Below are positions 55,967-63,364 of a stretch of DNA of 64,000 nt, one piece after another. Below the pieces are notes generated by a model, which was given only the letters and a program-made list of their open reading frames with translations, made no database searches and was not told where the DNA came from. Source of the DNA: a virus. Both the position numbers and the translations under genes were made by a program. The DNA lies in the IMG/VR virus record IMGVR_UViG_3300027763_000050, positions 1 through 64,000 of that record; one strand, given 5' to 3'. Within the stretch, counting starts at the first letter, position 1; the number at the start of each line of letters is the position of its first letter.

Positions 55967-57496
55967 ATGGCTGTAACTTCGATCGCCCTGGCGCACAAGC
56001 GATCAGCAAAGCTTGCGGCAAAAGCTGTAGTCAAGAAACCAGATATTGTGGTCACGCCGCCACATGTAATTAAAGCGCGTAATAGTTTCGCGTATTTTTG
56101 CGAGCTTATGGGTCATCCCCCTGCTGCTCACATGAAGAAATGGCACCAGGAGTTGCTGACCGGCAATGGCAATGATCACCTCAAGTGGGTGGCAGGGGCA
56201 AACACCGTTCTCTTGAGCCCGCGGGGTTCGGCCAAGAGCACTGTTATTGGGATGTTTGTTGCCTGGCTTATCGGGAAACACGCGATTGAAAAGAAGCTAC
56301 TCCGCACCCTCTATGTTTCGTACAACGTAGACGTAGCAAGGAACAAAAGCGCTGCGATCAAGAACCTAGTCCAATGCAAGGAGTATAAGGAGATCTTCCC
56401 GACAGTGCGGCTATCTAAGGGGAGAACTAGCGATGAACTCTGGTCCATTGATTTTGACTATGCACAAATAGACGTAAGGGGCGAGGACGCATTCACTATT
56501 GCCTGCGCAGGCCTCAAGGGGACCATTACATCCAAGCGAAGCAGCCTGGTAATCGTGGATGACGCCATCAAGTCTGCGGCAAGTATTCAGAACCCGGACA
56601 TCCGCCGTGAGATGGAGGCGAACTGGTCAAACGTGATTGTCCCGACGATGTTTGAGGGTGCTCGGGCGATCTGCCTTGGTACTCGATTCCACTTTGATGA
56701 TCTATTCGCAACGATCTATACAGAGGCTAAGGGCTGGAAGGTGATCACCCAGACGGCCCTCTCATACGACGACGACGGGAGGCCAAAGTCCTATTGGCCG
56801 TCCCAGTGGTCCACAAAATACCTGTTGCAGCTCCAGGCGGAGGACAGAACGGCCTTTGCTTACCAGTACCTGAATACACCGGTAAGGAGCACCGAGCTGG
56901 GCATATCGCCTGACTTGTTCGTGCGCGGGGAAGTGCCCGATGACTACGACTCGATTGGGGTTGGGATCGACTTGAGCGCAGGGCTGGGCGAGCGCAATGA
57001 CTGGACAGTTTTTACGTTGGCTGGCCGGCATGAGGACAAGTGCTACATCATTGATTACAAGCGAATGAAATCAATGGGCAACCTCGAGAAAGTCGAGGCC
57101 CTATGCGAGCTGCTGGTTGAGTGGAACCTGCTGAACGTCAATGAAGAGGGCCAGTATTTCGCTAGCACCTCACCAGTGACTATCTGGCCAGAAGCCGTGG
57201 CCTACCAAAAGTCATTTGAGGGGGATTTGCGGCGGATGCTTTTCAACGAATGGGGCCTCTACAACTTGAACGTCAAGCCTGTTTCTGGGTTCAGGGGAGA
57301 CAAGCTGGCTAGATTACGGGGGATCCTGGGCCTATTCCAGGCGAAGCGAGTTATCTTCAACAAGTACAGGGACTTTACCTGCATGGTGGACGAGATTATC
57401 AATTTCGGCCACGCCCCTCACGACGACTGTGCAGACTCCCTCAACATGGTTGTATCTGGGCTGATGCGCAGAGGGAACGCCCATATTGAATGGTAA
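55967..57496 (+). CDS. Terminase large subunit
   Basis: 509 aa. Packages DNA into proheads. ATPase: Walker A-like SPRGSAKST, Walker B SLVIVDDAI, and a coupling region GTRFHFDDLF. The nuclease domain begins GVGIDLSAGLGERNDWTVF (metal-binding Asp) and ends HDDCADSLNM (second acidic pair). This order and length are typical of TerL. Preceded by a possible leaderless promoter. Confidence 0.92.
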   Translation: MAVTSIALAHKRSAKLAAKAVVKKPDIVVTPPHVIKARNSFAYFCELMGHPPAAHMKKWHQELLTGNGNDHLKWVAGANTVLLSPRGSAKSTVIGMFVAWLIGKHAIEKKLLRTLYVSYNVDVARNKSAAIKNLVQCKEYKEIFPTVRLSKGRTSDELWSIDFDYAQIDVRGEDAFTIACAGLKGTITSKRSSLVIVDDAIKSAASIQNPDIRREMEANWSNVIVPTMFEGARAICLGTRFHFDDLFATIYTEAKGWKVITQTALSYDDDGRPKSYWPSQWSTKYLLQLQAEDRTAFAYQYLNTPVRSTELGISPDLFVRGEVPDDYDSIGVGIDLSAGLGERNDWTVFTLAGRHEDKCYIIDYKRMKSMGNLEKVEALCELLVEWNLLNVNEEGQYFASTSPVTIWPEAVAYQKSFEGDLRRMLFNEWGLYNLNVKPVSGFRGDKLARLRGILGLFQAKRVIFNKYRDFTCMVDEIINFGHAPHDDCADSLNMVVSGLMRRGNAHIEW

Positions 57497-57497
57497 T

Positions 57498-57503
57498 TAG
57501 ACT
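57498..57503 (+). promoter_or_regulatory. TTAGACT-type element before the portal gene
   Basis: TTAGACT-GGTCCC-ATG has the same spacing as before the terminase. Confidence 0.35.
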
Positions 57504-57509
57504 GGTCCC

Positions 57510-59747
57510 ATGACTCAAAATTCGCGGGAACGATTCCGACAAATTATTGAGGCCGCCCGCACCAGGGATGGTCACACCGGAATCGATACGATGATCGTGA
57601 ACTCGCATCTCACGCAGATGCGGATGTTCATGCTGCGGCAGGGCTTGGAGTTTTACCCGCGGCAGGACACGTTTGGTTTCCGTAAGAGCTTTGTCAACAG
57701 CGTGATCGAGGAGAACGAGATCGACGCCCGCCTCGAGGGGGTTGTTGACGACTTCCTGATTGACGGCAAGGGATTGTTCTATTTCCGGCCAGTCAGGGAC
57801 ACATACCGGATCATGTGGTTCAGCCGGGACAACTACCGGGCTTATTACGACCAGGTAGGCGGGCTAGAGGAGGTTGAGCTAATTTATTCTTTCCAGGTAA
57901 GGCAGCCGGGCCTCGGTTTTGCCTCAATGGACTCCGGCTCTCAGGGCGCGACCAAGTACGTAAAGCTTAAGGTCAGGAAGGGGGAAATCAAGGAATCAAT
58001 CACTGACGACAAGCCAAGCTTTGAGGTTGGGGTTGGCCTGCTGTCCGGCGCGATGAATACCCGGACAACAAAGAACAGTCTGGGTTTTATCCCCGCTGTT
58101 GAGTGCTTCAACAACATGAAGTCAACCGGGACCGAGGCGACCGGTGATTTTGATTGGCTGGCAGAACACATCATTGTTCATGATGATTTAGTTAAGAACA
58201 TCAGGGCAAACATCACGTTTTACGGCAACCCAACCCTGGTTTCCAGCAGGCCCAAGCAGGACCTCGTGGAGAGCGGGGACAGCGGCGGGATGCGGCCAAC
58301 CATTAGCTCCCAGGCAGGCTTCTACGCAGCCAACCGGCCATCGACACGAACCAGCCAACCGCTGCCTGGTGGTGTCGGCGGGCAGAGAATACCGCGGATT
58401 ATTGCCAACATCGAGGCCTCTGATCGGGTTGCATACATCACCCCGGACGCGGTTTCTGGTGATCAAAACCTATACGCAAGACAGTACAGGGAAGAAATTC
58501 GTAACGCTCTTGGTGGAGTTGACGAATTAGGCGCCTCAACTGGTGCGACCGCCTACGAAATCAAGTCACTATTTGGCCGGGCTGCGACAACAGCAAACAG
58601 AAAGTGTCGTGGATTGCTGACATACGGACTATGTAAGTTGCTGGCCCTGATGGTGTTTCACGAGGAACGAGTTTTCCGTGAATCATTTGCCGCCGCAATC
58701 GGGATGCCGGAGCCGCCTGCCCCAATTCGCGAGGAGATGAGTGATGAAAAGGTTTTCCTTGACACACTTAAGAAGTACACCACTGCGATGTCTCAGTACG
58801 AGCAGGCGCTAGAGGAGAAGATTAGAGAAGCAGTGCAGTCCGAGAATCTGCCGCCTAATGTCGTGGGCCTGATACCCGATGGCGATCGAACTATTGAATG
58901 GCGCTGGACAGGTCCGGTGTTCGCTGAAAGCACAGAAGATATACTTAATTCAAGTATTGTTGTACGTAACCTCCAGGAACTCGGCGTAAATTCGATCGAG
59001 GCCCTGCGGTACTTGTTCCCGGACAAGACCGACGAGGAACGTTCAGCGATGCTCAGTGGTTATCCATTTAGGATGGCCCAGGCTACACAACAAAGCATTG
59101 GGACATTCCTGACGCTGATCAGCAATATGAGGCAGACGCCTCATCCTCAGTCCCCAGATCTACCGCTACTTGCGGATCCTAGACTTGATTTAACGCCCTT
59201 TGTTTATAGGGCACTCGAATTCCTTAAGCGCGAGCTAACTTACAGTGGACAGTATTCAGACACAACCGACGCAGGCGATCCAGGCGCCCTCACCGGCCTC
59301 GAGCGCGCCCGTGTCGAACGGGGTCTCCCCCCAGATTCAGGCACAGCCAGCGCCCGCTTCATACCAGATCCAGGCGGCACCTTCGGCTCCTCAGGCTTAC
59401 CAACAACAGGCGGCCCCTCAACAGGTCAATCCCTGGCAGGAGGCATTCAACCGCCTCAACGAAAGTTTGAGCGCGAACAGGAGCTACCAATCCCAGGCGC
59501 CCTCCTCTCCGACGATCCAACAGCCGGCGTATACGCAGGAACAGGCGGCCTATCCCTATCAGGCGGCAACCCAGGCATATCAGGCAGCTCCTTCCTATTC
59601 GGGGCTCCTGACCTCGGCGTTTCCTCAAACGCAGGCATATTCCCCGGCGGCGTACTCAACGGCTCAAGCCCCGATGAGCGCGCAACCCCAGCAGGCCGCC
59701 CAGGCAAGCGACGGGTACCTGGAAGGCGTCAGCAACGAAAGCCTTGA
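57510..59747 (+). CDS. Portal protein
   Basis: Up to 745 aa, following the terminase. The first 580 residues are the portal body (DGKGLFYFRPVRDTYRIMWFSRDNYRAYY, VHDDLVKNIRANITFYGNPTL, TGATAYEIKSLFGRAATTANRKC). Residues from about 580 onward are Gly/Pro/Ser-rich and overlap the next gene for 503 bases in another frame. That tail may be a true low-complexity extension or an accidentally open frame. Large size fits podovirus-type portals. Confidence 0.85.
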   Translation: MTQNSRERFRQIIEAARTRDGHTGIDTMIVNSHLTQMRMFMLRQGLEFYPRQDTFGFRKSFVNSVIEENEIDARLEGVVDDFLIDGKGLFYFRPVRDTYRIMWFSRDNYRAYYDQVGGLEEVELIYSFQVRQPGLGFASMDSGSQGATKYVKLKVRKGEIKESITDDKPSFEVGVGLLSGAMNTRTTKNSLGFIPAVECFNNMKSTGTEATGDFDWLAEHIIVHDDLVKNIRANITFYGNPTLVSSRPKQDLVESGDSGGMRPTISSQAGFYAANRPSTRTSQPLPGGVGGQRIPRIIANIEASDRVAYITPDAVSGDQNLYARQYREEIRNALGGVDELGASTGATAYEIKSLFGRAATTANRKCRGLLTYGLCKLLALMVFHEERVFRESFAAAIGMPEPPAPIREEMSDEKVFLDTLKKYTTAMSQYEQALEEKIREAVQSENLPPNVVGLIPDGDRTIEWRWTGPVFAESTEDILNSSIVVRNLQELGVNSIEALRYLFPDKTDEERSAMLSGYPFRMAQATQQSIGTFLTLISNMRQTPHPQSPDLPLLADPRLDLTPFVYRALEFLKRELTYSGQYSDTTDAGDPGALTGLERARVERGLPPDSGTASARFIPDPGGTFGSSGLPTTGGPSTGQSLAGGIQPPQRKFEREQELPIPGALLSDDPTAGVYAGTGGLSLSGGNPGISGSSFLFGAPDLGVSSNAGIFPGGVLNGSSPDERATPAGRPGKRRVPGRRQQRKP

Positions 59748-60276
59748 GGTTCTCCAGCACTTCGGCGCTGAAGCCCCTGCCCTGCTGAATCGCTACAGCT
59801 GCGTAGTTGAAGACGCCCTGCTTAACCAGGCCCGTCAAACCGCAGAGATCGTTCAAATCGCTGAGGCTCTCCGGGGCCAGATGGAACAGGCCCGCACGAT
59901 TATCACTGCCGCTGCAGAGGATAACGCTGCGTACCACACCATGCTGACCAACCCCGGTCTACTGTCTGACTACGTAAACGACTTCTTCGGCGCCAACGGG
60001 CCTTACCCCGTGGAGACCTCTAAGGATCGTTTAGTGGCTGACATTCAGGCCCAGGAGCAGCGCACTTTTACTGCAGCCCCGGCTCCCGCCCCCGCTCCTT
60101 ATTCCCGCCCGCAGCTTGATATGCCCTCACCTGGCGTACAGGCATCTGCGGAAGACGGCAGCTTCTGGGCAGTTTTCTCGAACCTGAGCGAACGCAACCC
60201 TGAAGCAGCTTGGCAAATGCTGAGCCAAGCAACACCCGACGCCCTGCGCAGCAAGGTGCTGGTTTCTGAAGGTTGA
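59245..60276 (+). CDS. Scaffold-like head assembly protein, 343 aa
   Basis: GTG 59245 (or ATG 59672, which would give 201 aa). The N-terminal 140 residues are Gln/Ala/Pro-rich with one ordered piece (VNPWQEAFNRLNESL). The middle is helical (QHFGAEAPALLNRYS, QTAEIVQIAEALRGQMEQA), as in scaffolding proteins that sit after the portal. The C-terminus has AEDGSFWAVFSNL. It is followed by an intrinsic terminator. Confidence 0.7.
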   Translation: MDSIQTQPTQAIQAPSPASSAPVSNGVSPQIQAQPAPASYQIQAAPSAPQAYQQQAAPQQVNPWQEAFNRLNESLSANRSYQSQAPSSPTIQQPAYTQEQAAYPYQAATQAYQAAPSYSGLLTSAFPQTQAYSPAAYSTAQAPMSAQPQQAAQASDGYLEGVSNESLEVLQHFGAEAPALLNRYSCVVEDALLNQARQTAEIVQIAEALRGQMEQARTIITAAAEDNAAYHTMLTNPGLLSDYVNDFFGANGPYPVETSKDRLVADIQAQEQRTFTAAPAPAPAPYSRPQLDMPSPGVQASAEDGSFWAVFSNLSERNPEAAWQMLSQATPDALRSKVLVSEG

Positions 60277-60286
60277 GAACATTATC

Positions 60287-60310
60287 GGCCCCTGAAATAC
60301 GGGGCCTTTT
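60287..60310 (+). terminator. Intrinsic terminator
   Basis: GGCCCC-TGAAATAC-GGGGCC-TTTT. It lies only three bases before the next ATG. Confidence 0.75.
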
Positions 60311-60313
60311 ACT

Positions 60314-60721
60314 ATGAACATCCCACAGGCATTTAAGTATTCCCCGGCTGAACTGGCGCTGATGAGTAATCCGCAGTTGGTATCACGGGCAAGTATGCAC
60401 CCTGGTATCACTGAGCAGGGAGAATCAGCTCATCAGGGCGCCCAGCTGGCTTCCCAGGCAATTAGCAATCAGCAAGCCCGGGCAATACCTCAAGGCAACC
60501 AGAGTGAAGCTCGGCTTCAAGACGCATCCCGCAACATCAACGTTGCGGAAAACACGCAACAGCTTCAGGCTGATCAGCTGCTGTTTAACTACAAAGCTGG
60601 GTTACAGGAAGCCGCGGTGCAGCGGAACCCAGATGCGCTGCCCGGTCTGCGCGGGGCTGGCGAACTTGCCGCACAGAAAGTGTCTCCCGAGCAAATGCTT
60701 AACGCGCTTGGTTTTGCTTAA
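60314..60721 (+). CDS. Virion-type protein, 135 aa
   Basis: Gln/Ala/Asn-rich helices (HQGAQLASQAISNQQARA, NTQQLQADQLLF), then LPGLRGAGEL. It starts right after a terminator hairpin, so some read-through or a separate promoter is needed. No domain is recognised. Confidence 0.6.
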   Translation: MNIPQAFKYSPAELALMSNPQLVSRASMHPGITEQGESAHQGAQLASQAISNQQARAIPQGNQSEARLQDASRNINVAENTQQLQADQLLFNYKAGLQEAAVQRNPDALPGLRGAGELAAQKVSPEQMLNALGFA

Positions 60722-60731
60722 TAGGAAAACC

Positions 60732-60739
60732 CTAGAATA
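60732..60739 (+). promoter_or_regulatory. CTAGAATA -10-like element
   Basis: Exact copy, 20 bases before the ATG at 60760. Confidence 0.55.
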
Positions 60740-60759
60740 GTTTCACTTGCGGGCACGTA

Positions 60760-61074
60760 ATGCGCTTGGCTGGTGGGCCAGAGATTTATCAAGCCCTGGT
60801 CCAACATTTCTCCAGTGACAAGATTCCGTCATCCGCGGCGGAACACCTTGCTGCGGAGGTCATGGCGCATGGTGCCGAAGCAAATACTCGGATTGAGACT
60901 TTCTTCCGTCTCTACGAGCTGCTGCAATCAAAGGGCTATAGCGAGCCGGCAAGTCAGCATCTAGCGGTAGAGATGATGGAAGGTCGTGAGCCAATGGCCC
61001 AAGAGACAAGACGTTTTTCGGGTACCTATGACGACGAATGCTGCGACCCCGGGGCTTACGGCAGCCCTTATTGA
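60760..61074 (+). CDS. Hypothetical protein, 104 aa
   Basis: Helical (EIYQALVQHFSSDKI, IETFFRLYELLQSKG), ending in CCDPGAYGSPY. The last 47 bases overlap the lysozyme gene. Function unknown. Confidence 0.6.
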   Translation: MRLAGGPEIYQALVQHFSSDKIPSSAAEHLAAEVMAHGAEANTRIETFFRLYELLQSKGYSEPASQHLAVEMMEGREPMAQETRRFSGTYDDECCDPGAYGSPY

Positions 61075-62221
61075 GCGATTCGAGGGAATCGAGCTTAAGG
61101 CGTATCTCGACCCAGTAGGCGTACCGACAATCTGCGCGGGCCTAACGTATTACCCGGGGGGAGCGGGCGTACGGCTTGGCGATGTTTGTACCGCCAGCGT
61201 GTGCCGAGGGCATTTAACTGAATTACTGGCAAAGGATTTTTTACCCAAACTTGAACGGATTCCGGGGTGGGGGAAGCTTCCGCCTGAGCGCCAGGCTGTA
61301 TTAGGGAGCTTTGCATGGAACATGGGAGCCGCGTTCTATGGCTCGGTCGGGTTTGAGACAATTACACGGGTACTGAAAGACGGAGCTGTTGACAACACGG
61401 TATATTCCCAGTTAGCAAGTGCGTTAATGCTTTACGTGAATGCAAACGGTAAGCGATTTGAGGGGCTTGTTAAGCGACGAGCTGAAGAAGGGAAGCTGTG
61501 GGATAGGGTTGCGTATGGTCAGCTGCAGTTGGTAGCAAAACAGGACACCTGGCTCAAAGTTACACCAATTGACGCCAAGTATCTTTCTACCGAGGGGAAA
61601 CGCCCAGTCGTAGAGGGAGGGACACTAAAGATTACCAAGCTCGAGGAGATACCTCGCGATGCTCACTGCTGGGTAACTCTTGAGGGAAGCCAGGATCGGT
61701 GGTCAATATTCATGCCTCATTTCAGCAGGGTAGAAGAAGTAAAGCCGGCGCCCCCTGCAAAGCCCCAAGCGGATCCCAGCCCTGTTAGTGCAATTGATTG
61801 GACAAATTTCAATGCCAAGGTTGGTAAGTACATAACAGTTGGCGAGGTTCTGCAGATGGACGGCCGCAGGAAGCCGCGACATGGCTCGCCGGAAGAGAAA
61901 GCGATAATTGCCATCTGCCGCGAGTTTGACAAGATCAGAGAAAGCTGGAATGGGCCTCTGGGCGTGACGTCGGGTTACAGGCCAGAACCGATCAATAGCG
62001 AAGTTGGCGGGGTCCAAAATAGTTACCACGTAAAAGGCATGGCCCTTGATATATACCCAATTGGAGCGTCACTGGAAGAGTTCTACAACTGGCTAATTCG
62101 TCGCTGGAGCGGTGGCTTTGGGGACGGCAGAAACAAAGGATTTATTCATATCGACACTCGCGATAATGGATATTTCAGCGTAAGGCCAGATCAGAAGCCT
62201 GCCGCTGTGTGGGATTATTGA
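61028..62221 (+). CDS. Endolysin fusion: GH24-type lysozyme + D-Ala-D-Ala/M15 peptidase
   Basis: 397 aa from ATG 61028. The lysozyme domain (residues 5-150) has the Glu of IERFEGIELKAYLDPVGVPT and FAWNMGAAFY. A beta-rich middle (160-240) resembles an SH3-like wall-binding module. The C-terminal peptidase domain has the zinc motif SYHVKGMALDIY (HxxGxAxD) and FIHIDTRD. It cuts both glycan and peptide bonds of peptidoglycan at lysis. Confidence 0.88.
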   Translation: MTTNAATPGLTAALIERFEGIELKAYLDPVGVPTICAGLTYYPGGAGVRLGDVCTASVCRGHLTELLAKDFLPKLERIPGWGKLPPERQAVLGSFAWNMGAAFYGSVGFETITRVLKDGAVDNTVYSQLASALMLYVNANGKRFEGLVKRRAEEGKLWDRVAYGQLQLVAKQDTWLKVTPIDAKYLSTEGKRPVVEGGTLKITKLEEIPRDAHCWVTLEGSQDRWSIFMPHFSRVEEVKPAPPAKPQADPSPVSAIDWTNFNAKVGKYITVGEVLQMDGRRKPRHGSPEEKAIIAICREFDKIRESWNGPLGVTSGYRPEPINSEVGGVQNSYHVKGMALDIYPIGASLEEFYNWLIRRWSGGFGDGRNKGFIHIDTRDNGYFSVRPDQKPAAVWDY

Positions 62222-62262
62222 TTAGCTCTGCGCAATCAGAATCGGATTACTAAAGGAAGCCT

Positions 62263-62270
62263 TTAGAATA
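62263..62270 (+). promoter_or_regulatory. TTAGAATA -10-like element
   Basis: One mismatch to CTAGAATA, 30 bases before the ATG at 62301. Confidence 0.5.
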
Positions 62271-62300
62271 AATAAAGACAAATCAGAGTAAGCCAGAAAA

Positions 62301-62741
62301 ATGGCCGTCACCGACGTAATCAACCGGAGTAGCCGTTACTCAAATCGGCGCGTGACAGGACCCGCGAACTTAGTTGGTCCAAAGTCAAATCAGACAAGTT
62401 CTGACATGATCCGATTGGGCGGAACCAGGTCTAAAGTTGATGTATACGAGTTCAATACATCAGGCGGGTTTGCAACAACCGGTACTTATACGATTACGAT
62501 CAGGCCTCTGGCAGTTGCTGGCCTAAATGCTTTAGTGCGCTCAACGGGCGATCTGGTGATCTTCAAACAGACAGGCGGCACCGGAGCTCCCGTTGTCCTG
62601 CAGCGCATTACCGTAGGCAACCGGACAAGCCCCATTAGCACTGCCGGTCACGCATTTACAACCGCGGATAAAGGCTGGGTTGTAATTGAGCGCAAAGACA
62701 GCTCAACCCTGCGCTACCGAATCGAGCTAGATGTCACCTAA
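62301..62741 (+). CDS. Head/tail decoration-type protein, 146 aa
   Basis: Beta-rich (TGTYTITIRPL, GDLVIFKQTGG, KGWVVIERKDSSTLRYRIEL). It suits a small virion decoration or stopper protein. Convergent with the basic gene at 62742. No precise family. Confidence 0.55.
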   Translation: MAVTDVINRSSRYSNRRVTGPANLVGPKSNQTSSDMIRLGGTRSKVDVYEFNTSGGFATTGTYTITIRPLAVAGLNALVRSTGDLVIFKQTGGTGAPVVLQRITVGNRTSPISTAGHAFTTADKGWVVIERKDSSTLRYRIELDVT

Positions 62742-62876
62742 TTAGCGGCGGCCCTGACCACGGGATTTTTTACGTCCGTGGTTAGCTCTGCTGTTTTGAC
62801 CGTCCCCTTGGCGGGTCTGTTTTGGTTTTGATTGGTGGGGCAAAGTGCCGTGAAGCCCCGCCTTTGCCTTGGCCAT
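62742..62876 (-). CDS. 44-residue strongly basic protein
   Basis: ATG 62876 overlaps the stop of the gene upstream (TGATG). About a third of residues are Lys/Arg, ending GRKKSRGQGRR, with many Gln/Gly/Asn. It is probably nucleic-acid-binding and perhaps packaged in virions. No known family. Confidence 0.55.
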   Translation of the reverse strand: MAKAKAGLHGTLPHQSKPKQTRQGDGQNSRANHGRKKSRGQGRR

Positions 62877-63298
62877 CAGACCACCCGAATCGCCATGGCG
62901 CCAATATTGAATTGAACTGTGTCACCGCTTTGTACGCTGACACTTGAAGTCAATGAACCGCTGGCCAGAAAGTTACCAGCAGTTGCAGCGTTCCAAATAC
63001 CAAAATGAGTCAGGGTTTGAGGGGAACCATTGACCGCGCTGGTGGTAATTTGAACAGTACCGGTGTTGGTTATTTCAAACCCCCCGCCAGACGCTGCAGC
63101 AACTGACGAAAAAGCAGCACTTGAAACAGCTGTACGGTTGGCCGATCCCGTTACGGTGCTGGTGACATCGTTACTTGTGCCAGCAGTGCCGGGGTCGCCA
63201 GTGTGAATGGAGACGTAAACATTACTAAGTGCAGAGGCAAAGGTGGTACCTTTTACCCAACTTAGGACTTGAGATGCTAGATACTGGGAAAATGCCAT
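62876..63298 (-). CDS. Tail protein, 140 aa
   Basis: Contains YVSIHTGDPGTAG, a short motif typical of small phage tail proteins, then beta-rich Ser/Thr/Gly repeats (TLTHFGIWNAATAG, GSLTSSVSVQSGDTVQF). It is probably part of the tail tip or fibre. Coupled with the basic 44-aa gene. Confidence 0.7.
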   Translation of the reverse strand: MAFSQYLASQVLSWVKGTTFASALSNVYVSIHTGDPGTAGTSNDVTSTVTGSANRTAVSSAAFSSVAAASGGGFEITNTGTVQITTSAVNGSPQTLTHFGIWNAATAGNFLASGSLTSSVSVQSGDTVQFNIGAMAIRVV

Positions 63299-63364
63299 TC
63301 TCTTGGCGACTCTTCCTTATTATTGTGGCGAAAAACAGAAACTTGATGTAAGGCTTTGTTGGTT

